Below the pieces are notes generated by a model. It saw only the letters and a list, made by a program, of their open reading frames with translations, was not told the DNA's origin and did not search any database. The position numbers were made by a program, and so were the translations under genes. Positions 33,620-41,774 of a DNA stretch of 64,000 bases are shown here, piece after piece (the first letter of the stretch is position 1; each line of letters begins with the position of its first letter). The stretch spans positions 4,278,001 to 4,342,000 of the forward strand of contig NZ_CP026124.1 of the NCBI RefSeq assembly GCF_002902905.1, written 5' to 3'. The DNA is from Achromobacter sp. AONIH1. GTDB taxonomy: Bacteria > Pseudomonadota > Gammaproteobacteria > Burkholderiales > Burkholderiaceae_B.

Positions 33620-34150
33620 ATGCAAGGTCCGCGTCCCAGGCACGAGCTGCCTCATTTCCGCTATCACCCCGATCCCGTCGCCACCGGCGCCATCGAAGCC
33701 ATCGCCGACCTGGAGTGCCCGTGTTGCGGCCTGTGCACCGGCTGGGCCTACGCGACCGAGCCCTATGGATTGGGCGACCAGCCGGCGAACCTGTGTCCCT
33801 GGTGCATCGCGGACGGCAGCGCGGCGCGGAAATTCGGGTCCGAGTTCGTGGGCGACATAGAAGGCGAGGTGCCGGCGTCGGTCGAGGAAGAACTCAATCT
33901 GCGCACGCCCGGCTACCTGTCCTGGCATTGCGAGCGCTGGCAGATCTGCTGCGGCGACGCCTGCGCCTACCTGGGGCCGGTGGGCTGGGACCGGCTCAAG
34001 GACATGCCGGACGCCCAGGCCGCGATCCTGGACGACGGCTGGCCCGAGGACGTGCTGCCCGACATCACCGAGAACGGCGCCGTGATCGGCGGATATCTGT
34101 TCCGCTGCCTGCACTGCGGCGCGCATCGCGCGCACGCCGACGCGGCGTAG
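33620..34150 (+). CDS. CbrC family protein (UPF0167)
   Basis: 176 residues. The family pattern of cysteine pairs is complete: CPCCG..C, CPWC near 56, a CC pair in WQICCGDACAYLG and CLHCG near the C-terminus, together with FRYHPDPVATGAI at the start and YLFRCLHCGAHR at the end. CbrC in E. coli is a CreBC-regulated protein linked to colicin E2 tolerance; its biochemical role is unknown. Probably a cytosolic zinc protein. Single gene, with ATG 33620 following GGAGTCCGC. Confidence 0.87.
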   Translation: MQGPRPRHELPHFRYHPDPVATGAIEAIADLECPCCGLCTGWAYATEPYGLGDQPANLCPWCIADGSAARKFGSEFVGDIEGEVPASVEEELNLRTPGYLSWHCERWQICCGDACAYLGPVGWDRLKDMPDAQAAILDDGWPEDVLPDITENGAVIGGYLFRCLHCGAHRAHADAA

Positions 34151-34177
34151 CGGACGCTTAGCGCGCCGGCTGGCGGA

Positions 34178-35209
34178 TCATGCCGGCGTGGGAACGTCCA
34201 CGCCGTCCAGCACGGCCATCAGCACGGCCATCAGCGCGGCGACCGCCAGGGCATCGCGTCGATAGCGGCGCAGCGAGGCAAAGCCCGTGTGCGTCTCTCG
34301 GATGCCGCCGCGCCAGGCCAGCGATACCGCCGCCAGCGAGCTGTCTACGGCCAGGCGGTGAAGCCGGGTCGAACTGGCCTGGGGGAAAGGTCGCTCGCGC
34401 GCCAGGTCGCTGGCGATGCCGCGCATGACGATATCGCTGGTCAGCAGCAACGCGTCGATCTTGCCTAGCTGCTGGCCCGACCGCGCCTGCCGCGCCGCGG
34501 GAACGGCGCCGCGTGCCGTGGCCGGAATCGCCGGCGCCGACAGAATGCTGCGGGTGGCGCGTCCCAGTCCGCAGCAGAGCGCGGCGGCCATGGCGCGATA
34601 GACGGACACCAGGCGCATGAAGGTTTCGCTGGGCGCCTGCGCGGGACCCAGGTCCCAGGCGTCGTCGTCCGCGACGCGCACGTTGTCCAATGACAGGAGG
34701 TGCGCGTTGAACGGCGTGCTGCGGGCGGCAGGCGGGGCAGGGTGCAAACGCAGTCCGGCCGCGTTGGCGTCGATGCGAAAGGCCCGCCTGCCGCCCTGTT
34801 CGCCTGGCGTGAGTACATACCACTCGCCCATCTCGCCGGGATTGGCGGAAATGCCCAGGAGGTCGGTCGCGTTCAAGGCCCAGCCCGATTCCATGCGCGC
34901 GATGGCGACATCGGCGAAGCAATCCATGCTGCTGCCGGCGCGCCGGTGCAGCAGTCCGGCCCGACCCGGCCCATGCATGGGGCCAGGAGCATATGCCGGG
35001 GCGCCGCCGGACGCCGCGCCTTGCGCGAGCTGGCTGGTCACGGCATGCATGGCGGTCTCGAAGGCATGGACGGGGTTGTCGCCGGCGATGGCCGCGACGT
35101 GTTCCATGGCCTTCTGAAGATCCGTGCCGCGCACCGCCAGGCTGTGGTCGGCGTCGGCGGCGGACGATCGGGGGTGGGGTTGCAGACTGCGTTGTCGCTT
35201 CATCTTCAC
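34178..35209 (-). CDS. Acyl-CoA-dehydrogenase-like protein, divergent
   Basis: 343 residues. The middle beta domain is recognisable (GWALNATDLLGISANPGEMG ... RRAFRIDANAAGLRL ... LDNVRVADDDAW), and the C-terminal helical bundle is present. The N-terminal helical domain is short and rich in Ala/Gly. The catalytic Glu cannot be placed with confidence. It could be a reduced flavoprotein (DszC/HpaB-like or ACAD relative) or a decayed enzyme. It stands alone, convergent with the CbrC gene and transcribed toward it. The C-terminus repeats AVLMAVLMAVLDG-like motifs. Confidence 0.65.
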   Translation of the reverse strand: MKMKRQRSLQPHPRSSAADADHSLAVRGTDLQKAMEHVAAIAGDNPVHAFETAMHAVTSQLAQGAASGGAPAYAPGPMHGPGRAGLLHRRAGSSMDCFADVAIARMESGWALNATDLLGISANPGEMGEWYVLTPGEQGGRRAFRIDANAAGLRLHPAPPAARSTPFNAHLLSLDNVRVADDDAWDLGPAQAPSETFMRLVSVYRAMAAALCCGLGRATRSILSAPAIPATARGAVPAARQARSGQQLGKIDALLLTSDIVMRGIASDLARERPFPQASSTRLHRLAVDSSLAAVSLAWRGGIRETHTGFASLRRYRRDALAVAALMAVLMAVLDGVDVPTPA

Positions 35210-35347
35210 GAACTCCGTTCGGGGATCTCGTTCATCGCGAAGGAAAATTCCGCCGACGGACTATAGGCCGGCGTGGCCTGGCGCCGAAATACGCAAATCT
35301 GCTTAGTTTATCTACCGCCGCGACCAGGCGGATGGAGGCGCGGTGAC

Positions 35348-36202
35348 TCAGGGCCGGGCGGCCGCGCTGCGAAAGGCCGCGGCCAACACGCGCAGCGTCG
35401 CCGTGGTCTGGGCATCGAATCGCCTGGCGTGCATCATGATCTGCGCGCCGGGCAAGGGTGGAAGCGCCAGCGCGCCGCCCACATCGACCAGCCCGGCCGT
35501 CGCCAGCCGCCGGGGCAGGGGTAGCACGCCGATGCCCGAACGGGCCGCGGCGATCGCGGTGGCGACGCCGCCGCCAAGAAATGCGTCAATCCAGGGGGTC
35601 TTGGCCGCGGCCAGGAGCCGGGTCGCGGTTTCGCCCACGCCGCATTCGTCGGTGACGGTGATCAAGGGCAGCAGCTTGCCGTCCAGCCTGGCGCCGACGC
35701 TGGCGAACCATCCGTACTGGTCCTCGAACAGCAGCTCGCCATCGCGACGTTTGCCTTGGCGCCTGACCACGGCCACGTCGGCCAGGCCGTCGTCGAACTG
35801 CGCGATGACGTTGCGCGAATAGTTGACCCGCACTTTCAGCATCAGCGCGGGATCGCAGGCGTGCACCCGGGCCAGGATCTCGGGCAGCTCGGGGCCGGCC
35901 ACATGGTCGCTGATCGCGATGGTCAGCTCGCGTTCTGGTTCGGGCGGGGTCATCAGCGCCAGCTCTTGCGCGGCGAGCAGGGTGCGGGCGTGCGGCAGGA
36001 AGGCCTCGCCATCCGTGGACAGGCGCACCTGCCTGGGCGTTCGGTCCAGCAGGCGCCGTCCAACCGCGCCTTCGAGCCGCCGCAGCTTGAGGCTGACGCC
36101 GGCCTGGGTCAGTCCAAGGGCTTCGGCCGCGTGCGTGAAGCTGCGCAAGTCGGCCACCAGGACGAAGGCCTCCACCGCGGAAAGATCCAGATGTGGGCGC
36201 AT
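35348..36202 (-). CDS. LysR-family regulator of the KamA operon
   Basis: 284 residues. The HTH is LSAVEAFVLVADLRSFTHAA with LGLTQAGVSLKLRRLEGAVG, followed by an effector domain from about residue 85. It is divergent from the KamA operon at 36317, separated by 114 bases that include a perfect LysR-type dyad 5 bases from its ATG. Regulation of the operon and of itself is therefore likely. The co-inducer would be a substrate or product of that pathway. Confidence 0.93.
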   Translation of the reverse strand: MRPHLDLSAVEAFVLVADLRSFTHAAEALGLTQAGVSLKLRRLEGAVGRRLLDRTPRQVRLSTDGEAFLPHARTLLAAQELALMTPPEPERELTIAISDHVAGPELPEILARVHACDPALMLKVRVNYSRNVIAQFDDGLADVAVVRRQGKRRDGELLFEDQYGWFASVGARLDGKLLPLITVTDECGVGETATRLLAAAKTPWIDAFLGGGVATAIAAARSGIGVLPLPRRLATAGLVDVGGALALPPLPGAQIMMHARRFDAQTTATLRVLAAAFRSAAARP

Positions 36203-36206
36203 GGTA

Positions 36207-36221
36207 TCTATTAATTATAGA
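36207..36221. promoter_or_regulatory. LysR dyad in KamA divergent region
   Basis: TCTAT-TAATT-ATAGA has perfect five-base arms in an AT-rich segment next to the regulator start. It probably is the autoregulatory/activation site for the divergent LysR and KamA transcripts. Confidence 0.5.
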
Positions 36222-36316
36222 AATGGTTGATATATCGGATCATAACTGTTTATGTGTGATGAGACTTGCTAGATTGCCGACGTGGGTGACAGGCGAACGG
36301 CCCACCGGAAAGCGCG

Positions 36317-37747
36317 ATGCCCACGTTCGCCCACATGAACGCAGCGAGGTTGATGATGCCGGGCGAGCAAGCATGGAAGTTCAAGCCGTACACCAGGCAA
36401 ACCATAAGGCAGGCGCCGCAGTGGAATCTGCTGGGCGCCGATCTGCGCGAAGCGGTCGAGGTGGTTTCCCGGGTCCTTCCGTTTCGCGTCAATGCTTATG
36501 TGCTGGAGGAACTGATCGATTGGGACAATGTGCCGGACGATCCCATCTACCGGCTGACCTTTCCCCATCGGGACATGTTGCGCGAGCCGGAGTACGCCGC
36601 GATACGCGACCTGCTGTCGGCGGGCGCGTCCGAAGCAGAGATACAGCAGCGCGTGCATGCCATTCGCATGCGCATGAACCCGCATCCGGCCGGCCAGATG
36701 ACGCACAACGTGCCGCAACTGGACGGGGTGCCGCTGGCCGGGGTGCAGCACAAGTACAAAGAAACGGTGCTGTTCTTTCCCAGCGCCGGGCAGACCTGCC
36801 ATGCCTATTGCACGTTCTGCTTCCGCTGGCCGCAGTTCGTGGGCATGGAAGAGCTGAAGTTCGACGCCCGGGCGTCCGCCGATCTGGCCACCTACCTGCG
36901 GCGTCATGCCGAAGTGACGGACGTGCTGATCACGGGCGGGGATCCGCTGGTCATGAACGCCCGGTCGCTGACCGACTACATCGAGCCCTTGCTGGCGCCG
37001 GACCTGGCGCATATCCAGAACATCCGAATCGGCACCAAGGCGGTGGCCTACTGGCCGCAGCGGTTCGTTACGGACAAGGATGCCGATGATCTGCTGCGGC
37101 TGTTCGAAACCGTCGTGCGCAGCGGCAGGAACCTGGCCCTGATGGGCCATTACAACCATCCGGCCGAGCTACGGCATCCGATCGCGCAGCAGGCGCTGCG
37201 CCGCATCATCGCCACCGGCGCCACCGTGCGGATCCAGGCGCCGTTGATACGCCACATCAATGAGAATCCGGCGGACTGGGCGGAACTCTGGACCACCGGC
37301 GTGCGGCTGGGCGCGGTTCCGTACTACATGTTCGTGGAGCGCGACACCGGGCCCAGCGACTATTTCAAGCTGCCGTTGGCGCGCGCCTACGATATCTTCC
37401 AGCAGGCCTACCGCACGGTGTCCGGACTGGCGCGCACAGTGCGCGGGCCGTCCATGAGCGCCTTTCCCGGGAAGGTGCTGGTCGACGGCATTGTCGATCT
37501 GGCCGGCGAAAAGGTCTTCGCCCTGCAGTTCCTGCAGGCACGAAATCCGGAGTGGGTGCGCCGCCCGTTCTACGCCCGGTTCGATCCGTTGGCAACCTGG
37601 CTGGACGAATTGCAGCCGGCGTTCGGGGAAAAGCGCTTTTTCTTCCAGCAGGACGGCGTCGCCCCGTCGCCGACGATTCCCATTGTGCCGGCCGGCGCGT
37701 CGCGCTCGGACAGGCACGCGCCCAGCGACCTGGAGGTGATCGAATGA
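36317..37747 (+). CDS. KamA-family radical SAM enzyme (lysine 2,3-aminomutase-like)
   Basis: 476 residues. The 4Fe-4S cluster motif is C161-x3-C165-x2-C168 (CHAYCTFCFRW), the SAM-binding GGDP motif is at 207-210 (ITGGDPLVM), and the fold matches KamA. Classical aminomutases carry a PLP lysine in PGGGGK; here the matching segment is SAFPGKVLVDG, with Lys386 a candidate. If PLP binds, it could shift an amino group in an amino acid to give a beta-amino acid. The C-terminal tail lacks the usual dimer zinc motif. It heads a coupled operon; its stop overlaps the MBL gene start (ATGA). Substrate unknown. Confidence 0.9.
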   Translation: MPTFAHMNAARLMMPGEQAWKFKPYTRQTIRQAPQWNLLGADLREAVEVVSRVLPFRVNAYVLEELIDWDNVPDDPIYRLTFPHRDMLREPEYAAIRDLLSAGASEAEIQQRVHAIRMRMNPHPAGQMTHNVPQLDGVPLAGVQHKYKETVLFFPSAGQTCHAYCTFCFRWPQFVGMEELKFDARASADLATYLRRHAEVTDVLITGGDPLVMNARSLTDYIEPLLAPDLAHIQNIRIGTKAVAYWPQRFVTDKDADDLLRLFETVVRSGRNLALMGHYNHPAELRHPIAQQALRRIIATGATVRIQAPLIRHINENPADWAELWTTGVRLGAVPYYMFVERDTGPSDYFKLPLARAYDIFQQAYRTVSGLARTVRGPSMSAFPGKVLVDGIVDLAGEKVFALQFLQARNPEWVRRPFYARFDPLATWLDELQPAFGEKRFFFQQDGVAPSPTIPIVPAGASRSDRHAPSDLEVIE

Positions 37748-38637
37748 GCGGCCCGACGGCGGACGCGCTCTATGAGGTCTACGCATTGCGATACGCCACG
37801 CACGCGGAGCGGCGCAGCGCGGCGAACTATCTGGGCGAGGACCCGCATGACAATGCCCCGATGCCGCTGGACTTCTATGTGTGGGTGATCCGCAATCCGG
37901 CCAGGACCCTGTTGGTTGATACCGGGTTCTCGGCGGACATGGCTGTCAGGAGAGGGCGTCGCTATCTGGCCTCGCCGGTGGATCTGCTCAAGCAGATCGG
38001 CATCGCCGCCGAGAGCGTCGAGGACATCGTCGTGACCCACATGCACTACGACCACGCGGGCAATATCGCCGCGTTTCCCAAGGCGCGCCTGCATCTGCAG
38101 GAAAAGGAAATGGCGTATTGCACGGGTCGCTGCATGTGCCACGCGGCGATGCGCAGCCCCTTCGAGGCTCGGGACGTGGCCCAGGCCGTCGAGCGGCTGC
38201 ATGCCGGCCAGCTGGTGTTCCACGACGGCGATGCCGAGATCGCGCCCGGCGTCAGCCTGCACCTGATCGGCGGGCACACGGCAGGCCTGCAGGTGGTGCG
38301 CGTCGCGACCGAGAGAGGCTGGCTGGTGCTGGCCAGCGATGCCGCGCATTACTGGGACAACCTGCGCGCCCGCCGGCCGTTTCCCATCGTGCTCGACGTG
38401 GGCCGGATGCTGGACGGCCATCGCCGCATCGAGGAACTGGCGGACGGGCCGGAGCACATCATTCCCGGGCATGACCCGGCGGTGCTGGCGCGCTTTCCGC
38501 CCGTGCGCGGCGCGGACGGGATCGTGGCGCTGCACCGGCATCCCCTCGACACCTACGCGGAGCGCTCGCAAGTCGCCACGGGCGGCGGCCGGCCTTTCGC
38601 GGTTCCGTTGGCGCATGGACTTGGGAGCGAACTCTGA
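37744..38637 (+). CDS. MBL-fold hydrolase, N-acyl homoserine lactonase-like
   Basis: 297 residues. The dinuclear metal motif is intact: THMHYDHAGN (HxHxDH), with later ligands His in GGHTAGLQ, Asp in LASDAAHYW and His in PGHDP. It is cytosolic (no signal). Sequence style is AiiA/AttM lactonase, but a quorum-quenching role is not implied by this context: it is translationally coupled on both sides to KamA and an FAD protein. Hydrolysis of a lactone, lactam or thioester intermediate in that pathway is a better guess. Starts at ATG 37744 within the kamA stop. Confidence 0.88.
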   Translation: MSGPTADALYEVYALRYATHAERRSAANYLGEDPHDNAPMPLDFYVWVIRNPARTLLVDTGFSADMAVRRGRRYLASPVDLLKQIGIAAESVEDIVVTHMHYDHAGNIAAFPKARLHLQEKEMAYCTGRCMCHAAMRSPFEARDVAQAVERLHAGQLVFHDGDAEIAPGVSLHLIGGHTAGLQVVRVATERGWLVLASDAAHYWDNLRARRPFPIVLDVGRMLDGHRRIEELADGPEHIIPGHDPAVLARFPPVRGADGIVALHRHPLDTYAERSQVATGGGRPFAVPLAHGLGSEL

Positions 38638-40532
38638 TGAAAGCAATAGCCGTGGCGATCGTGGGCATGGGTCCCAGGGGCCTGACGGTGCTGGAGCGCA
38701 TCCTGGAACATGCGCATTCACTGCCGGAAGCAAGCCGCCTGGACATCGAGGTGTTCGAACCGGGCGACTGCGGTCAGGGCGTCCATCCCGCCGGCCAGTC
38801 CGACCATCTGCTCATCAATACCGTGGCTTCGCAGGTGACGATGTTCGCCCCGGGCAGCGTCGCGGGTGGCGAGGAAGGGCTGTCCCTGGTGCAATGGGCG
38901 CACCTGAGCGGCTACCGGCGGCATGGCGATCGATACCTGCGCACCTTCGAGGATTCGGGTCGGGCCATCACCGACGCCGACCATCTGCCGCGCAGCCTGC
39001 TGGGCGAATACCTGTCCTGGGTCTATCGGCGCGTGGTCGGCCTGCTGCCGGCGCATGTCGGCGTGTACCACCACAAGACCCGCGTCGTGGACATCGCCCG
39101 GCACGACGGTGGCTTCGAGCTGGCGCTGGAAAACGGTGCCAGGCGGGCAGCCGACTATGTCTTTCTGACCACGGGCCACGGCTACCGCAAGCCCAGTGCC
39201 GAAGACCGCCAATTCCTCTCGTTCGTCGAGCGGCGCAAGCGGGTCAATCCGAGCCTGGAGTACTACCCGTCGCCGTATCCGATACACGCGCTGGCGCAGA
39301 TTCCCGCCACGGCCACGGTCGGCATACAGGGATTCGGACTGACCGCGCACGACGTCATCGCGGCCTTGACCGCCGGACGCGGCGGTCGCTACGTCGAGGA
39401 CGCGGCCGGCGACCTGCGCTACCAGCGCTCAGGCAAGGAGCCCGGCCTGCTGCTGTTCTCGCGCAACTGCCTGCCTTTCGCCGCGCGCGGCATCAACCAG
39501 AAAGGACTTACCGGCCGGCACCAGGCGCGCTATTTCACGCCGCAGGCCGTGCAGTCCCGTCGGCAGGCACGGATCGCGGCCAGCGGCGACGGCCGGCTGG
39601 ATTTCCAGGAGGACGTGCTGCCCCTGATCATCCAGGAAATGGCCTACGCGTACCGCGCCGCCGCCACGGGTCGCGACGTGGATGCCGCCACGTTCGTGCC
39701 TAGCCAGGCCGAGCGCGACGCCATCGAGGACATCCTGTGGCCGCTGCGCAAGCGTCAGTTCGCGTCGCTGGCTGAGTTCCGGGCTTTTTTCGATGCGCTG
39801 GTGCGCGCCGACCTGCGCGAGGCCGAGGCGGGCAATCTGGGCAGTCCGGTGAAGGCGGCCACGGACGTGCTGCGCGATACGCGCGAGGCGCTGCGCAGCG
39901 CCGTGGAGTACGGCGGATTGACGCCCGCGTCGCACCGCTACTTCGTGGAAGAGTTCAACGCCGTCACCAACCGCATTTCCTTTGGTCCGCCCAGGCGTCG
40001 CAATCTCGAATACCTGGCGCTGCACGCGGCCGGGATCATCGACATCGCAGGCGGACCGGGCGCCCGGCTGCGTGCGGACGAGGCCGGCGCGCGGTTCCGC
40101 ATCGAAGCGCGCTATGGCGAGCGCGTGGAAACCAGCCAGGCGGACGTGCTCATCGTGGCCAGGCTGGATGCCTATTCTCCGCTGACCGATGCGTCGCCGC
40201 TGTCCGACAACCTGCTGGGCCGGGGACTGGTCCGGCCTTACCTGAATGGCGGATATCACCCGGGCGGCATAGAGATCGATCAGCAGCTGCATCCCGTCGG
40301 CGCGGACGGCGTGCCGGAGGCGCGCATCTGGATCGTCGGCTTCCCGGTCGAGGGCCCGCATTTCTATACGCACGCGCTGCCGCGCCCGCGCATCGCCTCG
40401 CGCCAGACACGCGACGCCGATCAGTGCGTGCGCGAGCTGATCGCCACGATCGGCGTCGCCGCGACGAAGCCTGCCCGGCCAGCGCCGGACCTGTATGCCG
40501 CGAGTCTGCTGGCGTCGCGGGTCGCGGCATGA
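38637..40532 (+). CDS. FAD/NAD(P)-binding protein, NAD_binding_9 (HpyO-like) type
   Basis: 631 residues. The N-terminal dinucleotide fold is VAIVGMGPRGLTVLERILEH, followed by EVFEPGDCGQGVHP and the DHLLINTVASQVTMF block of the NAD_binding_9 family. A second nucleotide region appears at ATVGIQGFGLTAHDVIAALT. Proteins of this family are flavoprotein oxygenases or dehydrogenases found in amino-acid-derived metabolite clusters. The reaction here is unknown, but N- or C-oxidation of the KamA product is plausible. Its start overlaps the lactonase-like stop (TGATG). No signal peptide. Confidence 0.85.
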   Translation: MKAIAVAIVGMGPRGLTVLERILEHAHSLPEASRLDIEVFEPGDCGQGVHPAGQSDHLLINTVASQVTMFAPGSVAGGEEGLSLVQWAHLSGYRRHGDRYLRTFEDSGRAITDADHLPRSLLGEYLSWVYRRVVGLLPAHVGVYHHKTRVVDIARHDGGFELALENGARRAADYVFLTTGHGYRKPSAEDRQFLSFVERRKRVNPSLEYYPSPYPIHALAQIPATATVGIQGFGLTAHDVIAALTAGRGGRYVEDAAGDLRYQRSGKEPGLLLFSRNCLPFAARGINQKGLTGRHQARYFTPQAVQSRRQARIAASGDGRLDFQEDVLPLIIQEMAYAYRAAATGRDVDAATFVPSQAERDAIEDILWPLRKRQFASLAEFRAFFDALVRADLREAEAGNLGSPVKAATDVLRDTREALRSAVEYGGLTPASHRYFVEEFNAVTNRISFGPPRRRNLEYLALHAAGIIDIAGGPGARLRADEAGARFRIEARYGERVETSQADVLIVARLDAYSPLTDASPLSDNLLGRGLVRPYLNGGYHPGGIEIDQQLHPVGADGVPEARIWIVGFPVEGPHFYTHALPRPRIASRQTRDADQCVRELIATIGVAATKPARPAPDLYAASLLASRVAA

Positions 40533-40563
40533 GGCCGCGTCCCTTTCTGATCGGGAGATGTTC

Positions 40564-41247
40564 TTGATAACACTGCACGGATTTCAACGGTCGTCGGCGT
40601 CGTTCCGGGTGCGGATCGCGCTGAATCTGAAGCGTGTCGAGTACCGGACCGTCACTCACGACCTGAGCCTGGCGGAGCATCGAGCGCCAGCCTATCTGAT
40701 GATCAATCCACAGGGCCTGCTGCCGGCCCTGGAGGACGGGAGCCGGATCCTGACGCAATCGCTGGCCATCATCGAGTATCTGGAGGCGCGATTCCCCCAG
40801 CCTTCCTTGCTGCCGCCGGATCCGGCCGGCGCGGCCCGGGTGCGCGCGCTGTTCCAGGTGATCGCCGCGGATACGCATGCGTTGGCCTCGATGCGAGTCG
40901 GCGCCTATCTCAAGCAGCGACTGGGGCATGACGATGCGCAGGTCCGGGCCTGGCAGCACCACTGGATAGGGCAGAGTTTCGATGCCCTGGAAACCTTGTT
41001 GTCCCGCGATCCGTCGACCGGCGAATTCAGCCATGGCGACCGCCCGTCGCTGGCGGATATCGCGCTGGTGCCGCAGGCGCACACCGCCGGCCGCAACGGC
41101 CTGGAGCTCGGGGCATGGCCGACGATCTCCCGCATCTCCGACGCCTGCCTGCGCCTGCCGGCCTTCGCGCAGGCCCACCCCGATCATGTGTTGAACCCGA
41201 CAGTCCAGGATACCCAGGAGCAAGAACATGCGCCCCACGCACGGTGA
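40564..41247 (+). CDS. Glutathione S-transferase, maleylacetoacetate isomerase-like (zeta class)
   Basis: Starting at TTG 40564 gives 227 residues beginning ITLHGFQRSSASFRVRIALN, exactly the zeta-class N-terminus. That TTG has GGGAG at a 6-base spacing, whereas ATG 40558 abuts the same ribosome site. The SSASFRVRIALNLK motif is the zeta-class glutathione/active-site segment, and DRPSLADIALVPQ is the C-terminal N-capping box. It may isomerise a cis/trans double bond or add glutathione to an intermediate. No other tyrosine-degradation gene is nearby, so a dedicated role in this operon is likelier than MaiA proper. Confidence 0.85.
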   Translation: MITLHGFQRSSASFRVRIALNLKRVEYRTVTHDLSLAEHRAPAYLMINPQGLLPALEDGSRILTQSLAIIEYLEARFPQPSLLPPDPAGAARVRALFQVIAADTHALASMRVGAYLKQRLGHDDAQVRAWQHHWIGQSFDALETLLSRDPSTGEFSHGDRPSLADIALVPQAHTAGRNGLELGAWPTISRISDACLRLPAFAQAHPDHVLNPTVQDTQEQEHAPHAR

Positions 41248-41764
41248 AATCATTGCCTATTCTGACTATCTCGCGCAGACGGCGCAGGCGCGCGTCGATC
41301 CCGTTGCCTGGAAATGGGCCGAGATCGAAACGGCCTTGAGCGCCTGGCCGGGCAATCCCCAAGGCACGCTGGCGCTGGGCGGCGCGTCCGAGCGCGGCGC
41401 CGTCGCGCCGGGGCTGTCGCTGGTGATCCAGGCGCTGGCGCCCGGCGAGACCACCGCCTCGCACCGGCACTCGTTCTGGCATCTGTACATCGTCCGGTCG
41501 GGCCGGGCGGCGTTCAGCCTGGGGGCCTCTTCCGAGCAGCGGCCGGCCGGCGAGGGCGACGTGGTATTCGTGCCGGCATGGTGTCCGCACGCGATCGGCA
41601 ATCCGGATGCCGGGACCGGCCTGATCCTGCTCAGATTGCAGAACCTGCCCCAGCATGCGGCGCTGGGTTCGCTGGTGCGGGAAGACGGCGGCGTCACGCG
41701 CCACATCTATGCCGAGCCGCCCAGCGCCGGGCAGCGGCAAGCCCTCGCCGCGACGCCGGCATGA
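41228..41764 (+). CDS. Cupin-domain protein
   Basis: 178 residues. Cupin motif 1 is HRHSFWHLYIVRSGRAAFSL (His-x-His with downstream His), motif 2 is GDVVFVPAWCPHAIGN. The metal ligands His, His and the late His are present and the usual Glu is replaced by His/Leu context, so an Fe or Mn dioxygenase or isomerase is possible. It overlaps the GST gene by 20 bases, supporting co-translation. The first 60 residues are an N-terminal extension without known domain. Likely a tailoring enzyme or sensor in the KamA operon. Confidence 0.83.
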   Translation: MRPTHGEIIAYSDYLAQTAQARVDPVAWKWAEIETALSAWPGNPQGTLALGGASERGAVAPGLSLVIQALAPGETTASHRHSFWHLYIVRSGRAAFSLGASSEQRPAGEGDVVFVPAWCPHAIGNPDAGTGLILLRLQNLPQHAALGSLVREDGGVTRHIYAEPPSAGQRQALAATPA

Positions 41765-41774
41765 GGTCCGCATC

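Noticed and set aside
37744..38637. Quorum-quenching lactonase interpretation of the MBL protein
   Set aside because: The motif fits, but coupling to KamA and the flavoprotein points to a pathway enzyme; no quorum-sensing gene is nearby.
40558..41247. ATG 40558 as start of the GST gene
   Set aside because: The ribosome site directly abuts that ATG; TTG 40564 has correct spacing and gives the usual zeta-class N-terminus. The difference is two codons.
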